DNA of 64,000 bases from Bacteroidetes bacterium GWB2_32_14 (lineage in GTDB: Bacteria > Bacteroidota > Bacteroidia > Bacteroidales > UBA12077): assembly GCA_001768235.1 (NCBI GenBank), contig MENK01000003.1, positions 1-64,000 on the forward strand, given 5' to 3'. Under the pieces are notes generated by a model. It saw nothing but the letters and a program-made list of their open reading frames with translations, made no database searches and had not been told where the DNA came from. Each line of letters starts with the position of its first letter. Position 1 is the first letter of the stretch. This document shows positions 35,972-45,691 of this stretch, piece by piece. Made by a program: the position numbers and the translations under genes.

Positions 35972-37033
35972 ATGAGATTATTTACAACCCTTATTGCATT
36001 ATGCTTCGCAATCGTTTCGTGCAATCAGAATACCCAGAAAAAAATTTCTGAGAATTTAAATCAACCTTATGTAATAGATACTACGAATAATAACTTTTAC
36101 GATAACGTGGAATCGTACGCATTGCCATTAGTAGAACTCGAAATTACAGGTGAAATAGCAAGTCCTGTAAAAGTTGATTTTACAAAACTTGCCAAACACA
36201 ATATAATCGTTAAAGAAACACGGTTGGAAGGAACCGGGAAAGATAAGTTTGTTGGAGCATACCGCTACGATGGTTACTCGTTATTCGATATTTTAAACAC
36301 CTGTGTCTTGAATAAGAAAAACATTGAAGAGTTTCGTCCTATTATTGATCTTTATGTTGAAGTTGAAAACAATACAGGTGAAAAAGTAATTTTTACCTGG
36401 GGCGAAATTTTCTATCCAAATAATTTACATAGAATTATTATTGCCAGTGATGTAGCACGAATTGTTCCATCAAAAACGAAGGATTTATGGCCATTACCAA
36501 CAAATAGTAAACTGGTTGCAGGAAATGATTTAATTACCGAACGTAATATTTCAAATCCTGTAAAAATTACAATAAAATCATATGATAAATCATTTCCAAC
36601 AGAAAAGGGAATGAATCCAATGTATTGCAAGGAAGTGAAATTATTTAAAAACAATGAACAAATTGCAACTCTAAATAACACACCTGAAGGTTTACAGAAT
36701 GTAACGTTTAATACCATTTTTTATGGCCGTGGCCGTGGAATACACAGTACATCGCCGTTTATTGGAGTTATTTTAAATGAAGCATTAAAGCCTTATTTTG
36801 AATTTAACAAAGAGAATCTGCAAAAAGGATTATTCTGTGCAGTTGCTAAAGACGGGTATCGGGTAGTGATTAGCTATTCGGAACTATTTAACAGAAACGA
36901 TCAGCAAGAATTCTTACTGGTTAAAACGGAGTTAAATGAAAATGGAGGATTATTCAGAATCTTCCCTGCTTGCGATTTCTTTTCAGACAGGGCTGTAAAA
37001 TCTCTGGAACAAATTTATTTTACAAACAACTAA
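35972..37033 (+). CDS. SUOX-fold (molybdopterin-binding-like) lipoprotein without the Mo cysteine
   Basis: A 353-residue lipoprotein (lipobox AIVSC, Cys near residue 17). Residues about 50-200 resemble the oxidoreductase molybdopterin-binding (sulfite oxidase-like) fold: LEITGEIASPVKVDFTKLAK, then FVGAYRYDGYSLFDILN. The molybdenum-ligating cysteine expected before the latter segment is absent (VKETRLEGTG). A second, similar half with HSTSPFIGVILNEAL follows at about 245-345. It probably binds a ligand or cofactor instead of performing molybdenum catalysis. It follows the TonB receptor by 18 nt and is followed by a terminator, so it should be the last gene of the uptake operon. Confidence 0.6.
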   Translation: MRLFTTLIALCFAIVSCNQNTQKKISENLNQPYVIDTTNNNFYDNVESYALPLVELEITGEIASPVKVDFTKLAKHNIIVKETRLEGTGKDKFVGAYRYDGYSLFDILNTCVLNKKNIEEFRPIIDLYVEVENNTGEKVIFTWGEIFYPNNLHRIIIASDVARIVPSKTKDLWPLPTNSKLVAGNDLITERNISNPVKITIKSYDKSFPTEKGMNPMYCKEVKLFKNNEQIATLNNTPEGLQNVTFNTIFYGRGRGIHSTSPFIGVILNEALKPYFEFNKENLQKGLFCAVAKDGYRVVISYSELFNRNDQQEFLLVKTELNENGGLFRIFPACDFFSDRAVKSLEQIYFTNN

Positions 37034-37085
37034 TCAGTCAGATACTCAATAGAAGCATAGTTGAGTATTAAAATATTTCTAAATT

Positions 37086-37117
37086 AAAAACGATTCGCCA
37101 GTTGACGAATCGTTTTT
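37086..37117 (+). terminator. Intrinsic terminator after the TonB/SUOX-like operon
   Basis: A 12-bp stem AAAAACGATTCG / CGAATCGTTTTT around an 8-nt loop, with A and T tracts on the two sides. It closes the uptake operon before the propeller gene at 37215. Confidence 0.9.
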
Positions 37118-37214
37118 AATTTTAGTTGTATTTCTTAATAAAATAACATAAGTTTATTGAATCAAGTATTTTTATTGCCGGGGATAAAACTACCATATTA
37201 ATTGAATATTTAAA

Positions 37215-38309
37215 ATGAAGATCAAGTATCTATGCCCTCTGATTTTTATCGGGCTATCTTTTTTTTCATGCACTGTTACTAAATTGTCAGAAAAGTATAG
37301 TTGTAACTTTCTTGATGAATCTGTAGAAACCATTAGCTCTTTTAAATCATCAAAATCAATCTTTTCATCTCCTGTATTTACAAAAAACGACCATGTAATC
37401 GTTGGTTCACACGATAAAAACATTTATTTCTTTGATAAAGATGGAACATTAATAAATACTTACAAAACTAACGGGTGGGTACATGCATCGCCTGCAATCT
37501 TGTCTGATGGAACAATTGCTATTGGCTCATACGATGGATTTATTTACTTTTTTAACGAAAATGGAAATCTACTAAAGAAATACCAGCCAAAAACAGGTTC
37601 CATGTTCACATCAATAATCGAATTACCTAATCGGTTACTGGTATTTGGCACAAATAAGAAAGGAATTATTTTTTACAATCAAGATGACAGTACATCAATA
37701 ATTTTTCCGAATAGAAAATGGGTACATGGAACTCCAGGCAAAATTGGAGATAATAATATCGCGATTGGCACTAACGATAAACACATCTATGTTTTAAATT
37801 CTGAAGCTAAACTCGTGTCAAAAGTAAAAACAAAAGGCTGGATTATGCATTCTGCTCCATCACAAATCAATAATTACAGCTTTGCAATTGGATCGTACGA
37901 TAAAAGCCTATACATCTGTAATACAAATGGAAATTTAATTTCATCTTTTAAAACGAAAGGAAGAATTCATGGTTCTCCTTTAGTTCTGAACGATTCTAAA
38001 ATTGTTTTTGGATCATTCGACAGGTTCATCTACTTTTTAAAACCGGATGGTTCTTTATTTAAAAAATTCAGAACCAGCAAGAAAGTTGTTTCTTCACCAG
38101 TTCTTTTAAATGATGGAACTATAATCGTGGGATCATTTGATAAATATTTATATTTCTTTACAGCAGCAGGAGATTTTTTAGGGAAATATAAAACTAAAGG
38201 CAAAATATTTTCGACACCAATTATACTCAGCAACAATATAATAGTTGTTTGTACAACCAACGGTTATATAGAATTTTTACAGATTAAACCTTTTACTTTA
38301 AGTATTTAA
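37215..38309 (+). CDS. PQQ-like beta-propeller lipoprotein
   Basis: A 364-residue lipoprotein (lipobox LSFFSC, Cys near residue 19). It is made of about eight near-identical blades with the pattern (I/V)(I/A)(I/V)GS(Y/H/F)D(K/G)xx(I/L)Y(F/I), then (D/N)xxGxLxxxxKTxGxxxxSP. Examples are VIVGSHDKNIYFFDKDGTL, IAIGSYDGFIYFFNENGNL and FAIGSYDKSLYICNTNGNL. This is the repeat of PQQ/BamB-like seven- or eight-bladed propellers. No PQQ ligands are obvious, so a scaffold or binding role is more likely than a dehydrogenase. It ends 1 nt before the convergent acyl-ligase gene. Confidence 0.82.
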   Translation: MKIKYLCPLIFIGLSFFSCTVTKLSEKYSCNFLDESVETISSFKSSKSIFSSPVFTKNDHVIVGSHDKNIYFFDKDGTLINTYKTNGWVHASPAILSDGTIAIGSYDGFIYFFNENGNLLKKYQPKTGSMFTSIIELPNRLLVFGTNKKGIIFYNQDDSTSIIFPNRKWVHGTPGKIGDNNIAIGTNDKHIYVLNSEAKLVSKVKTKGWIMHSAPSQINNYSFAIGSYDKSLYICNTNGNLISSFKTKGRIHGSPLVLNDSKIVFGSFDRFIYFLKPDGSLFKKFRTSKKVVSSPVLLNDGTIIVGSFDKYLYFFTAAGDFLGKYKTKGKIFSTPIILSNNIIVVCTTNGYIEFLQIKPFTLSI

Positions 38310-38310
38310 A

Positions 38311-40764
38311 TTACAATTTTTCGGCAATAAGTTCCTTTACCTTCCGTGTTAATGAATCAAAATCATATTCTTGCGGATATACAGGTTGTAAATAGCTAAC
38401 TTGTATTTTTGTAAATGGCCGCGGGAAATGAGAACCTGCGGGTAAAGCCTTAAAAGCACCACGGATAGCAACAGGTACAACCGGAACATTTAACTCTTTG
38501 CTTAATATGGCAAAAGTCTTTTTAAATTCAGCAAGCTCTCCCGTTTTAGTCCTGGTACCTTCAGGGAAAATAATGACTTTTTTGCCTTGTTTTAATACCT
38601 CTGCCATTTTCTGAATCGATTCCTTCAAATCGGTATTGATATCCATGATAATTACATTATTTTTATTAGCCATGAAGTTCAGGAACTTATTCTGAATGTG
38701 TTTTCGTTTGGCATAAAAATAGGTTTCTTTAATTACACTCCTTTTTAGAAAAGCAGTAATAAAAAGACCATCGATATAGCTTTGGTGATTTGGAGTAAAT
38801 ATTACGGCACCTTCAGGGATATTTGATAACCCGTCACATTTAATTCGGAAATAGAGCTTGAAGATATTTCTTGACGATTTAATAATGAACGATTGAGTTG
38901 GCCACGATTTTGGTAACTTCAGGTGAATCTTTTCTTTTATAATTGCTGACCAGTTATGCATTTCGAAAGTTTGGAACATTTTATTTTCCTTAATATGTTC
39001 AACCATTTTACCAATAGAAGGAAATGTTAAAAGTTTATCTTCAGGAATCTTAACGCCGAAAGTACGTTCAATAAAATCGATGAGTGTAATTTTACCGAGT
39101 GAATCAAGTGCAACATCAAACTCAAGGTGATCATCAGGTGAAATAGTCATATCAACCTGGCTCTCGAGAAAAGTTTTAATTGCAATAAACTCTTCTGATA
39201 ATGAATGTTCGGATTGATCCTTTTTCCTTGCCGGTTTTTCGAAAAGTTCTTCCAACTTAAAGCGTTGGATTTTTCCAAGACGTGTTCGTGGAATTTCCTC
39301 TTTTATCAGTGAATATTTCATGATTCGTTTATAAGAAGTAAGCTCTGAATTAAAGGCAGGTATTATTTCTTCCTTGAAAAGTTTCTCGGGATCCTTAATT
39401 TCTTTTTGAGTAAGCACTTCGTAATCGGGTAAAATTACAGCATGTAATAAATCACTGAGTAAAAAGACACCAGCCTCTTTAATAAAAGGAATCTTTTCCA
39501 ATTTTTCTTCCAACTCAACAGGATTAATATTTTTCCCATTTGGAAGAACAATAATTTCTTTTTTACGGCCGGTAATAAAGAGATAACCTTTTTTATCGAT
39601 ATACCCTAAGTCGCCGGTATATAACCAACCATCCTTAATCACTTCAGCAGTTTCTCCCGGGCGATTGTAATAACCCTTCATCACATTTGGCCCTTTAGCT
39701 ACAATTTCACCATCGCGGATTTCCATTGTCAAACCAGGTAATGCATGGCCAGGGGAACCAATGAGAACTTTCCCGGGACGTGTAAATGTTATCATGGGAG
39801 CAGCTTCAGTCATGCCAAATCCTTCGAGAACTTCAAACCCAATTGTTTTGAAGAAACCTCCAACGGTTTTATTCAATGCTGCACCACCTGAAACAAGGAA
39901 TTCAAGATTTCCCCCGAATCCCTGGTGAACTTGTTTAAATATTTTTCTACCTAATTTTTTGCTCCCGGTAACTTTTACTATTTTAAAGAATAACCGCCCA
40001 ATGGTTTTAGCATCAATTTTAGCCTTAATACCTTTATAAAGCAATTCATACAACCGGGGAACACCAATCATAATGTTTACTTTATTATTCTTTAGTGTTT
40101 CAAGAATATCAGCCGATAACATTGACGGCGACATAACTACAGTGCCACCCACCGCTAATGGAGCAGCCATTGAACCTGCCAATGGGAAAATATGATGTAA
40201 AGGCAATAATACAAGCACTTGCCTTTCCGGGGTAAAAATGACTACATCTTCGGATACCGCTTTAATGTTTGCTATCAGGTTTGAATACGAAAGCATAACT
40301 CCTTTTGGACTTCCTGTTGTACCTGATGTATAGATAATAACAGCTGTTTCTTCTTTGTTCTCTGGTACATTCCAAACAAACCCGGATGTTACAGGCAACA
40401 AATTAAGTTCATCAAGATTTATTATTACCGGGCTATAGGTAAGATTTGACTGTACTTTATCGAATTTCCTGCTTGTTTCGTTACTGATAAAAACGACTTC
40501 GGGTCGGCAATCATTTAAAATATAAGAAACATCATCAGAAGCAGCTAAAAAATCTATAGGAATAACAGTACATCTATTTTGCCAGGCTGCATAAAAAGTA
40601 AAAATCCATTCAGCCCTGTTTTCAGCATGGATTGCAATTTTCGTATAATTTTTACCGGTAAAAAGTTGAGAAAAGGAATTTATTTCATGAAATAACTCTG
40701 AATATGTAAAAGTTTTATTCTTAGTTATAAGAGCCGGCTTATCGGTGTAATTTGTATTTATCAT
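38311..40764 (-). CDS. Acyl-AMP ligase - ACP - PlsC acyltransferase fusion
   Basis: The chosen start at 40764 gives 817 residues; an ATG at 40791 would add nine residues of no known domain. The order is an AMP-binding ligase (about 1-500, IIYTSGTTGSPKGVML near 145 and YTGDLGYIDKKGYLFITGRKKEII), an acyl carrier domain with its phosphopantetheine serine in DSLGKI near 553, and a PlsC acyltransferase (about 615-817, NHQSYIDG near 656 and FPEGTRTKTGE near 733). The protein could activate a fatty acid, load it on its own carrier domain and transfer it to lysophospholipid. This resembles E. coli Aas in logic, but with the domain order reversed and an internal ACP. No membrane-spanning transporter domain is seen. 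Confidence 0.86.
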   Translation of the reverse strand: MINTNYTDKPALITKNKTFTYSELFHEINSFSQLFTGKNYTKIAIHAENRAEWIFTFYAAWQNRCTVIPIDFLAASDDVSYILNDCRPEVVFISNETSRKFDKVQSNLTYSPVIINLDELNLLPVTSGFVWNVPENKEETAVIIYTSGTTGSPKGVMLSYSNLIANIKAVSEDVVIFTPERQVLVLLPLHHIFPLAGSMAAPLAVGGTVVMSPSMLSADILETLKNNKVNIMIGVPRLYELLYKGIKAKIDAKTIGRLFFKIVKVTGSKKLGRKIFKQVHQGFGGNLEFLVSGGAALNKTVGGFFKTIGFEVLEGFGMTEAAPMITFTRPGKVLIGSPGHALPGLTMEIRDGEIVAKGPNVMKGYYNRPGETAEVIKDGWLYTGDLGYIDKKGYLFITGRKKEIIVLPNGKNINPVELEEKLEKIPFIKEAGVFLLSDLLHAVILPDYEVLTQKEIKDPEKLFKEEIIPAFNSELTSYKRIMKYSLIKEEIPRTRLGKIQRFKLEELFEKPARKKDQSEHSLSEEFIAIKTFLESQVDMTISPDDHLEFDVALDSLGKITLIDFIERTFGVKIPEDKLLTFPSIGKMVEHIKENKMFQTFEMHNWSAIIKEKIHLKLPKSWPTQSFIIKSSRNIFKLYFRIKCDGLSNIPEGAVIFTPNHQSYIDGLFITAFLKRSVIKETYFYAKRKHIQNKFLNFMANKNNVIIMDINTDLKESIQKMAEVLKQGKKVIIFPEGTRTKTGELAEFKKTFAILSKELNVPVVPVAIRGAFKALPAGSHFPRPFTKIQVSYLQPVYPQEYDFDSLTRKVKELIAEKL

Positions 40765-40898
40765 GTTTAAAATTTTTAATCCAATTATCAACTGAATTCC
40801 TTTTGAATTGAAGATACTAATCGAATTTATTTTTGCAGTAAAATTAAAGTTTTTTTCGATATTGATAAATCTTTCATATTGATTGGAACACGGTTAAA

Positions 40899-40932
40899 AT
40901 GGCAAGGCTCAGAAATTTCTGAGCCTTGCCAT
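40899..40932 (-). terminator. Terminator after the BNR-repeat T9SS gene
   Basis: A perfect 34-nt palindrome (core GGCTCAGAAA/TTTCTGAGCC) lies just past the stop of the minus-strand gene ending at 40937. On that strand the stem is followed by TTTT. Confidence 0.88.
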
Positions 40933-40936
40933 CTTT

Positions 40937-43900
40937 TTAGTTAATAATAATCCGTGCGGTATTTATTTGATTACCAACTGCAATTTTTATTATATAAACT
41001 CCTTTTGCATAATTGTAAAGATTTATTTTTTTGTTTGAAAATTCATTAAACCCTTCATTAAACTTAATTTTTCCTGATAAATCTGTAATTTGAATATTCA
41101 CATTAAATGCTGTTTGCTCAAATTCAATGTTTAACTCATTATTAGCAGGTATTGGAAAAATATTTATTCCTTTTAATTTAAGATCTTCAATCCCTGTAGG
41201 TGTATAATTAATTGACCATTGAGTAGCTGCAGTATTTAAGTTTCCTGCTCTATCAATTGCAACTTCTGCTGCAATATCAACAGTTACAGCTCCACTGGTT
41301 GTTGGAGTAATTTGAGCTGTAAATAAAGTATTGTTCGAAGTATTAAACGCTGTAATTGCTCCATTTCCAACAACAATATCAGTTTGTTCAAATCCTGATA
41401 CGATTTCATTAAAAGTAATTGTAATATTTATTGGACTACCAGATGTTGTGCCGCTTGAAGCAGATGAAATAACAACAGATGGTGATTGTGTATCAAGGAC
41501 AACTTCAAATGCATTGCTGACAGGGCTTTCAAAAACAGGACTAGATGAAACTACTTTTACTTTATAATTTGTCCCAGGTATTGTTCCTGCAGGAATTTCT
41601 CCATCAATCGTTCCTTCAACATCAGATACAAGATTTCCTATCTCAACCTGGTTTGTAAAACTTCCCGTTTCATCAGATAGATAAGCAGTAAATGTATTTG
41701 AAGTAAATGTTTCGTTTAATTCATAATTTATCTGGATTTGAGCAGAACTATCGTTGGAAACATAAAATGGGCCAGTAATTTCGTTAAGATAAATCTCAGA
41801 AACCTCAAATGCCGATAAGTTTGACTTCCATAATCCTCTTCCATATGTACTAGCATATAATACACTGTTTTCAGAAATTGAATTATCGTAAAAGATTTCC
41901 AATTCAGTAACAATAACTGATGGAAGATTGTTACTAAATAAAGCCCAGTCAGAACTACCATCTTTAAAGAAAACACCGATATCTGTTCCAATGTATAAAT
42001 GCTGTGTACCCGATAATTTATTTTGAATTATTGTATTTGCAGGGACACTTGGTAAGCCACTCGATATATTATTCCATGATTCTCCTCCATCAAATGATTC
42101 ATATGCCTTAACATTATCATATCCACCAAATGTAATCCATACATGTACCGGATTAAATGCATCAACAGAAATATAGGTAATACTATTTGATGTTGATGGC
42201 AGATTTGATGTTAAATTGTCCCAATTTGAACCACCATTTGTTGTCCGGTAAAAACTATCAAAATCTGTAATATATAATGTTTGATTATCGGAAGGTGCTA
42301 TAGCCATAGATCTTATTCTATTAGATAATGATAGTGAAGAAATTTTGGTCCAGGAGTCGCCTCTATTTGTTGTTTTCCAAACATCTGCATAACCAACATA
42401 AATTGTTTGATTATTTTCAGGATCAATTAAATATGGAGTAACCCATGCCCCATCTTCTCCTCCAGGTATATTTGCAGAAATATCAACTGCATTAGACCAA
42501 TGATCTGTTGTTCTATCAATTTGACCATTAGTGTATGTTGCATATTGAACATTAACATCGGTATAATCAATTAAACACTCCATTCCATCTCCGCCTTTCA
42601 CATCGTACCAGGTACCAGATGTAATTAATTTACTTCCATTATCTTGTAACCCTAAAATTACCTCATCGGAAACTGTTTGAGAAACTCCAAGTTTATATAT
42701 TTGGCTAATTATCATTCCATCCGTTAAATCAACCCAGCTATCACCGCCATTAGTAGTTTTATATATACCCCCATCGTTAGCTTCAAAAAAGGTATTTTCG
42801 TCTCGAAATTCCATATAATGTTTGTCGGCATGTACTGCTGGTACCCCATTAGCTCCATACCAATGGTTTACTATGTCCCATGTAATTCCTCCATCTAAGG
42901 ATTCCCAGCTATTTATTCCACCAAGGAAAATATGATTTTCATCAACAGGCGAAACCGAAAGCGTTAAATCGTACCATCCCTGTCCACTAACATCTGAGTC
43001 GCCATCAAACCAATTTAAAAGATTATTTCCAGAAATTGTTCCATCATATATTTTAGAAAAAGATTCTCCACTATTTTCTGATTTGTAGATTCCCTCTAAT
43101 CCACCATCACCTGTACAAGCCATGGCATATACAATTGTAGAATCAGATTGAGCAACATCTAATTCAACTCTGTAAACTGTAGATGGAAATGTATATACAA
43201 CAGACCAATTCGTTCCGCCATCATATGTTTTATATATTTTCGAATCATCTGAATAGGCAACAGTAGCGGCAAATAATACAGTATCTTCGCAACCATATTT
43301 AAATTCCATATCATAAAAAAGACCGTTCTGTACTTCCGACCAGCTATCTCCACTATTTGTTGATTTAAATATGCCGCCATTTGTTGCAGCATAAAAAATA
43401 TTTTGTTGCGTAGGATGAACCAACATTCTAGTGATTCTGTAACCATTTGAAACATTAAAGCTTAATCCTGTAGATGTCCAAGTATTCCCTTCATCAGTCG
43501 TTTTTAAAACTCCTATAGAATAGTTATCTCCTGCATCCCTGTCTCCAGTTGCAATATAAATTGTATTACTGGTTTCGTAATCATTCGGAATGATTATATC
43601 ACTAACTCCAATAACCGGTAAAGTATCAGTTAATACTTCCCAAGAGTTACCTCCATCAATTGTTTTCCACAAACCACCTGATGGTGCACCAACCCAAAAT
43701 ATATCTGGATTACTTGGATGAAAAGCAACACAATTAATTCTTCCTATACCTGCATATCCTCCATATGAATTATCAGGACCCATATTTTGCCAATTTGATA
43801 AGTCTGATTTTGATTTATAATTTTTCAGGTACCCGGATTGAATTTTTAATATATTAATATCAGGAAAATCACCTGTTTTTCTATTGATTCGTGTTTCCCA

Positions 43901-44143
43901 ATACCACTCCCAACGTTTAAATTGTTTCCATCCTGCTGCTTTATATTTTTTGCCATTTATAAAGTAATATCCTCCTTTTACATCATATTTACTCCAATAT
44001 TCATTAAAATCTTTTTGCATATCGAAGAAAGATTTTCCACCCTTTATTTCGCTTGGAGCATAAAACATTTCTTTCCAGTTTTGGGAATAGCTTATACTCT
44101 TGAATACAAATGTAATAAGTAATAAAATGATAATTTTTTTCAT
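40937..44143 (-). CDS. T9SS-secreted BNR/VPS10-like repeat protein
   Basis: A 1068-residue secreted protein. A signal peptide (cleavage near SYSQ) is followed by many BNR/sortilin-like blades with the signature (G)GxWK(T/S)xxGG(N/D)SW, for example SGGLWKTIDGGNSW, NGGIFKSTNSGDSW and DGGIYKTTNGGDSW. These form one or two beta-propellers as in glycoside-binding or VPS10 proteins. Residues about 885-975 form a bacterial Ig-like domain (SPVVISS-like start, ITFNEIVSGFEQTDI). The last 80 residues (INIFPIPANNELNIEF to the end) are a T9SS type A sorting domain, so the protein is exported to or beyond the cell surface. The gene is 12 nt after the small lipoprotein gene. Confidence 0.88.
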   Translation of the reverse strand: MKKIIILLLITFVFKSISYSQNWKEMFYAPSEIKGGKSFFDMQKDFNEYWSKYDVKGGYYFINGKKYKAAGWKQFKRWEWYWETRINRKTGDFPDINILKIQSGYLKNYKSKSDLSNWQNMGPDNSYGGYAGIGRINCVAFHPSNPDIFWVGAPSGGLWKTIDGGNSWEVLTDTLPVIGVSDIIIPNDYETSNTIYIATGDRDAGDNYSIGVLKTTDEGNTWTSTGLSFNVSNGYRITRMLVHPTQQNIFYAATNGGIFKSTNSGDSWSEVQNGLFYDMEFKYGCEDTVLFAATVAYSDDSKIYKTYDGGTNWSVVYTFPSTVYRVELDVAQSDSTIVYAMACTGDGGLEGIYKSENSGESFSKIYDGTISGNNLLNWFDGDSDVSGQGWYDLTLSVSPVDENHIFLGGINSWESLDGGITWDIVNHWYGANGVPAVHADKHYMEFRDENTFFEANDGGIYKTTNGGDSWVDLTDGMIISQIYKLGVSQTVSDEVILGLQDNGSKLITSGTWYDVKGGDGMECLIDYTDVNVQYATYTNGQIDRTTDHWSNAVDISANIPGGEDGAWVTPYLIDPENNQTIYVGYADVWKTTNRGDSWTKISSLSLSNRIRSMAIAPSDNQTLYITDFDSFYRTTNGGSNWDNLTSNLPSTSNSITYISVDAFNPVHVWITFGGYDNVKAYESFDGGESWNNISSGLPSVPANTIIQNKLSGTQHLYIGTDIGVFFKDGSSDWALFSNNLPSVIVTELEIFYDNSISENSVLYASTYGRGLWKSNLSAFEVSEIYLNEITGPFYVSNDSSAQIQINYELNETFTSNTFTAYLSDETGSFTNQVEIGNLVSDVEGTIDGEIPAGTIPGTNYKVKVVSSSPVFESPVSNAFEVVLDTQSPSVVISSASSGTTSGSPINITITFNEIVSGFEQTDIVVGNGAITAFNTSNNTLFTAQITPTTSGAVTVDIAAEVAIDRAGNLNTAATQWSINYTPTGIEDLKLKGINIFPIPANNELNIEFEQTAFNVNIQITDLSGKIKFNEGFNEFSNKKINLYNYAKGVYIIKIAVGNQINTARIIIN

Positions 44144-44155
44144 AATTATATGATT

Positions 44156-44623
44156 TTAAAGTTCAAATTCTTTATAAATTATTTGTTTTTCAGATTGTTT
44201 AATCTGATATATGATCGTTATTCTGTATTTCCCGGTTTTAGGTGATATTTTTATGGTTTCAGGTATTCCATATTCATTTTTTTTACCACACCAGCTCTCT
44301 TGTTTATTCCATACATAACCATGAACCTGACCAATATATAGTTCTTTTTTTTCTATAGGCTTTGCGCATGGTGCACCACAAGGACAATTTAACACTCTCA
44401 CCTTTTCCCATTCGTTATTTACCAGTCGTTGAATATTAGTTTGCTGTGGACTATAAATATTGATAGTATCGTTTGATACATTTTTAATTTGAAACAAAAC
44501 CTGGTTTTCAGAAATAATAACTTCTGTTTCAATACCAGTTGATGTTTGACTTGTAGGAATCTTTTCGGACGACTTGCACCCAACAAACAGGACTATTAAC
44601 ACGGCAAGGGAAATATATTTCAT
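44156..44623 (-). CDS. Small lipoprotein of unknown function
   Basis: A 155-residue lipoprotein (lipobox LFVGC, Cys near 16). The mature part looks like a single Ig-like beta-sandwich (VLFQIKNVSNDTINIYSPQQ, then KYRITIIYQIKQSEKQ) with an internal cysteine cluster NCPCGAPCAKP that could form a disulphide or bind a metal. I do not recognise a family. It is the first gene of a two-gene unit with the large BNR-repeat T9SS protein, so a shared extracellular role is possible. Confidence 0.6.
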   Translation of the reverse strand: MKYISLAVLIVLFVGCKSSEKIPTSQTSTGIETEVIISENQVLFQIKNVSNDTINIYSPQQTNIQRLVNNEWEKVRVLNCPCGAPCAKPIEKKELYIGQVHGYVWNKQESWCGKKNEYGIPETIKISPKTGKYRITIIYQIKQSEKQIIYKEFEL

Positions 44624-44646
44624 GTGATTTTTAATGATGGTTTTAA

Positions 44647-44654
44647 CAAAGATA
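44647..44654 (-). promoter_or_regulatory. Putative -7 element for the lipoprotein/BNR unit
   Basis: On the minus strand the sequence reads TATCTTTG, an exact TAnnTTTG match, 23 nt upstream of the lipoprotein start at 44623. No clear -33 element. Confidence 0.45.
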
Positions 44655-44866
44655 CAAAGAATTATAAATCCTAAAAATTAAACAGATTAAAACCTGTTTT
44701 GTTCTTTATATTTATTGATTGTAACATTAATCAGGTTCATGCGTCTAATTTACATATCTGTGCTGCTCTCAGACCTGTTATTAACAGTCATTTGCTATTA
44801 CTCTATTCATTTTACAGGTTTTTGGGCAGCATTTTTTAATAAAAATCATTTCATTCAATATATGTT

Positions 44867-44874
44867 TATCTTTG
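44867..44874 (+). promoter_or_regulatory. Putative -7 element for the MORN-like lipoprotein gene
   Basis: TATCTTTG, an exact TAnnTTTG match, 27 nt upstream of the start at 44902. Confidence 0.45.
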
Positions 44875-44901
44875 TTACAAATTATCTAAGAACATATCTA
44901 A

Positions 44902-45642
44902 ATGAAAACTCTAAACATATTTTTTTTATCACTTATTATTATTGTAGTTGCTTGCCAGCAAACGCAAACTAAATCGGACTTACCCGTTAAAAATCCTGAT
45001 GGTTCATGGATTAAAAAAGCATATTATGAAAAGAGTGGCAAATTAAAATCGGAAATAACTGTAAAAGATAAAAAGAAAAATGGACCTGCTAAAGAATATT
45101 ATCCATCGGGTAAGCTAAGAACTTTGGTTAATTATGTTGATAATGTAACCGTTGGGGAAACTATATGGTACTACGAGAACGGACAACCATACCGGGTTAC
45201 ACCATATATTAACGGAAAAATGGAAGGCATAAGAAAAACATATTACGATAATGGAAAACTACAAGCTGAAATTCCTTATAAAAATGGTGAAGCAATAGAA
45301 GGATTAAAAGAATACGACAAATATGGAAAGCTTATAACAAATTACCCTCAGATAGTATTCGAACTTAAAAATAATCTTAAAGTTGATAATAAAATCATAC
45401 TTACATGTAAACTTGATAAAAATGCAAGGGATTTGATATTTTTACAAGAAACCACCAGCTCTGACAACAAAAAAGTTTTATACCCTTTGCCTATAAATAA
45501 TGGAATTTCTCGATTAGAATTTTATATTCCATCTCAGGTTACTGTAAATAAAACGGTTACTATTTGGGCAAAATTTAAAACCATGTTGGGGAATCCATAT
45601 ACAATAAATAAAACATATCAGTTAAAAGTTGATACGTATTAA
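44902..45642 (+). CDS. YwqK/MORN-like repeat lipoprotein
   Basis: A 246-residue lipoprotein (lipobox IIVVAC, Cys near residue 14). Residues about 30-150 consist of MORN_2/YwqK-type repeats with the pattern YYxxGKL then NGxxxG: AYYEKSGKLKSEI, EYYPSGKLRTLVNY, WYYENGQPYRVTPYINGKMEG, TYYDNGKLQAEIPYKNGEA. The C-terminal 100 residues are a beta-rich domain with no match. YwqK-like repeats are often annotated as antitoxin in automatic pipelines, but a secreted lipoprotein of this kind is more likely an envelope protein. The gene stands alone and ends in a terminator. Confidence 0.75.
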   Translation: MKTLNIFFLSLIIIVVACQQTQTKSDLPVKNPDGSWIKKAYYEKSGKLKSEITVKDKKKNGPAKEYYPSGKLRTLVNYVDNVTVGETIWYYENGQPYRVTPYINGKMEGIRKTYYDNGKLQAEIPYKNGEAIEGLKEYDKYGKLITNYPQIVFELKNNLKVDNKIILTCKLDKNARDLIFLQETTSSDNKKVLYPLPINNGISRLEFYIPSQVTVNKTVTIWAKFKTMLGNPYTINKTYQLKVDTY

Positions 45643-45661
45643 TCTGATTAGGTTTTTATAA

Positions 45662-45685
45662 AAACCGGCATTTTATTGCCGGTTT
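45662..45685. terminator. Bidirectional terminator
   Basis: Stem AAACCGGCA / TGCCGGTTT with a TTTTAT loop, between the convergent MORN-like gene and the AraC-type regulator. On the minus strand it is followed by a T-run. Confidence 0.85.
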
Positions 45686-45691
45686 AATAAA

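Noticed and set aside
44715-44972. Hydrophobic open frame of 85 codons on the plus strand.
   Set aside because: It overlaps the start of the well-supported MORN-like lipoprotein gene and its promoter; its hydrophobicity follows from AT-rich codons.
44902-45642. The YwqK-type protein as an antitoxin.
   Set aside because: It is a lipoprotein with a signal peptide and no toxin gene is adjacent; the antitoxin label is an annotation habit for these repeats.
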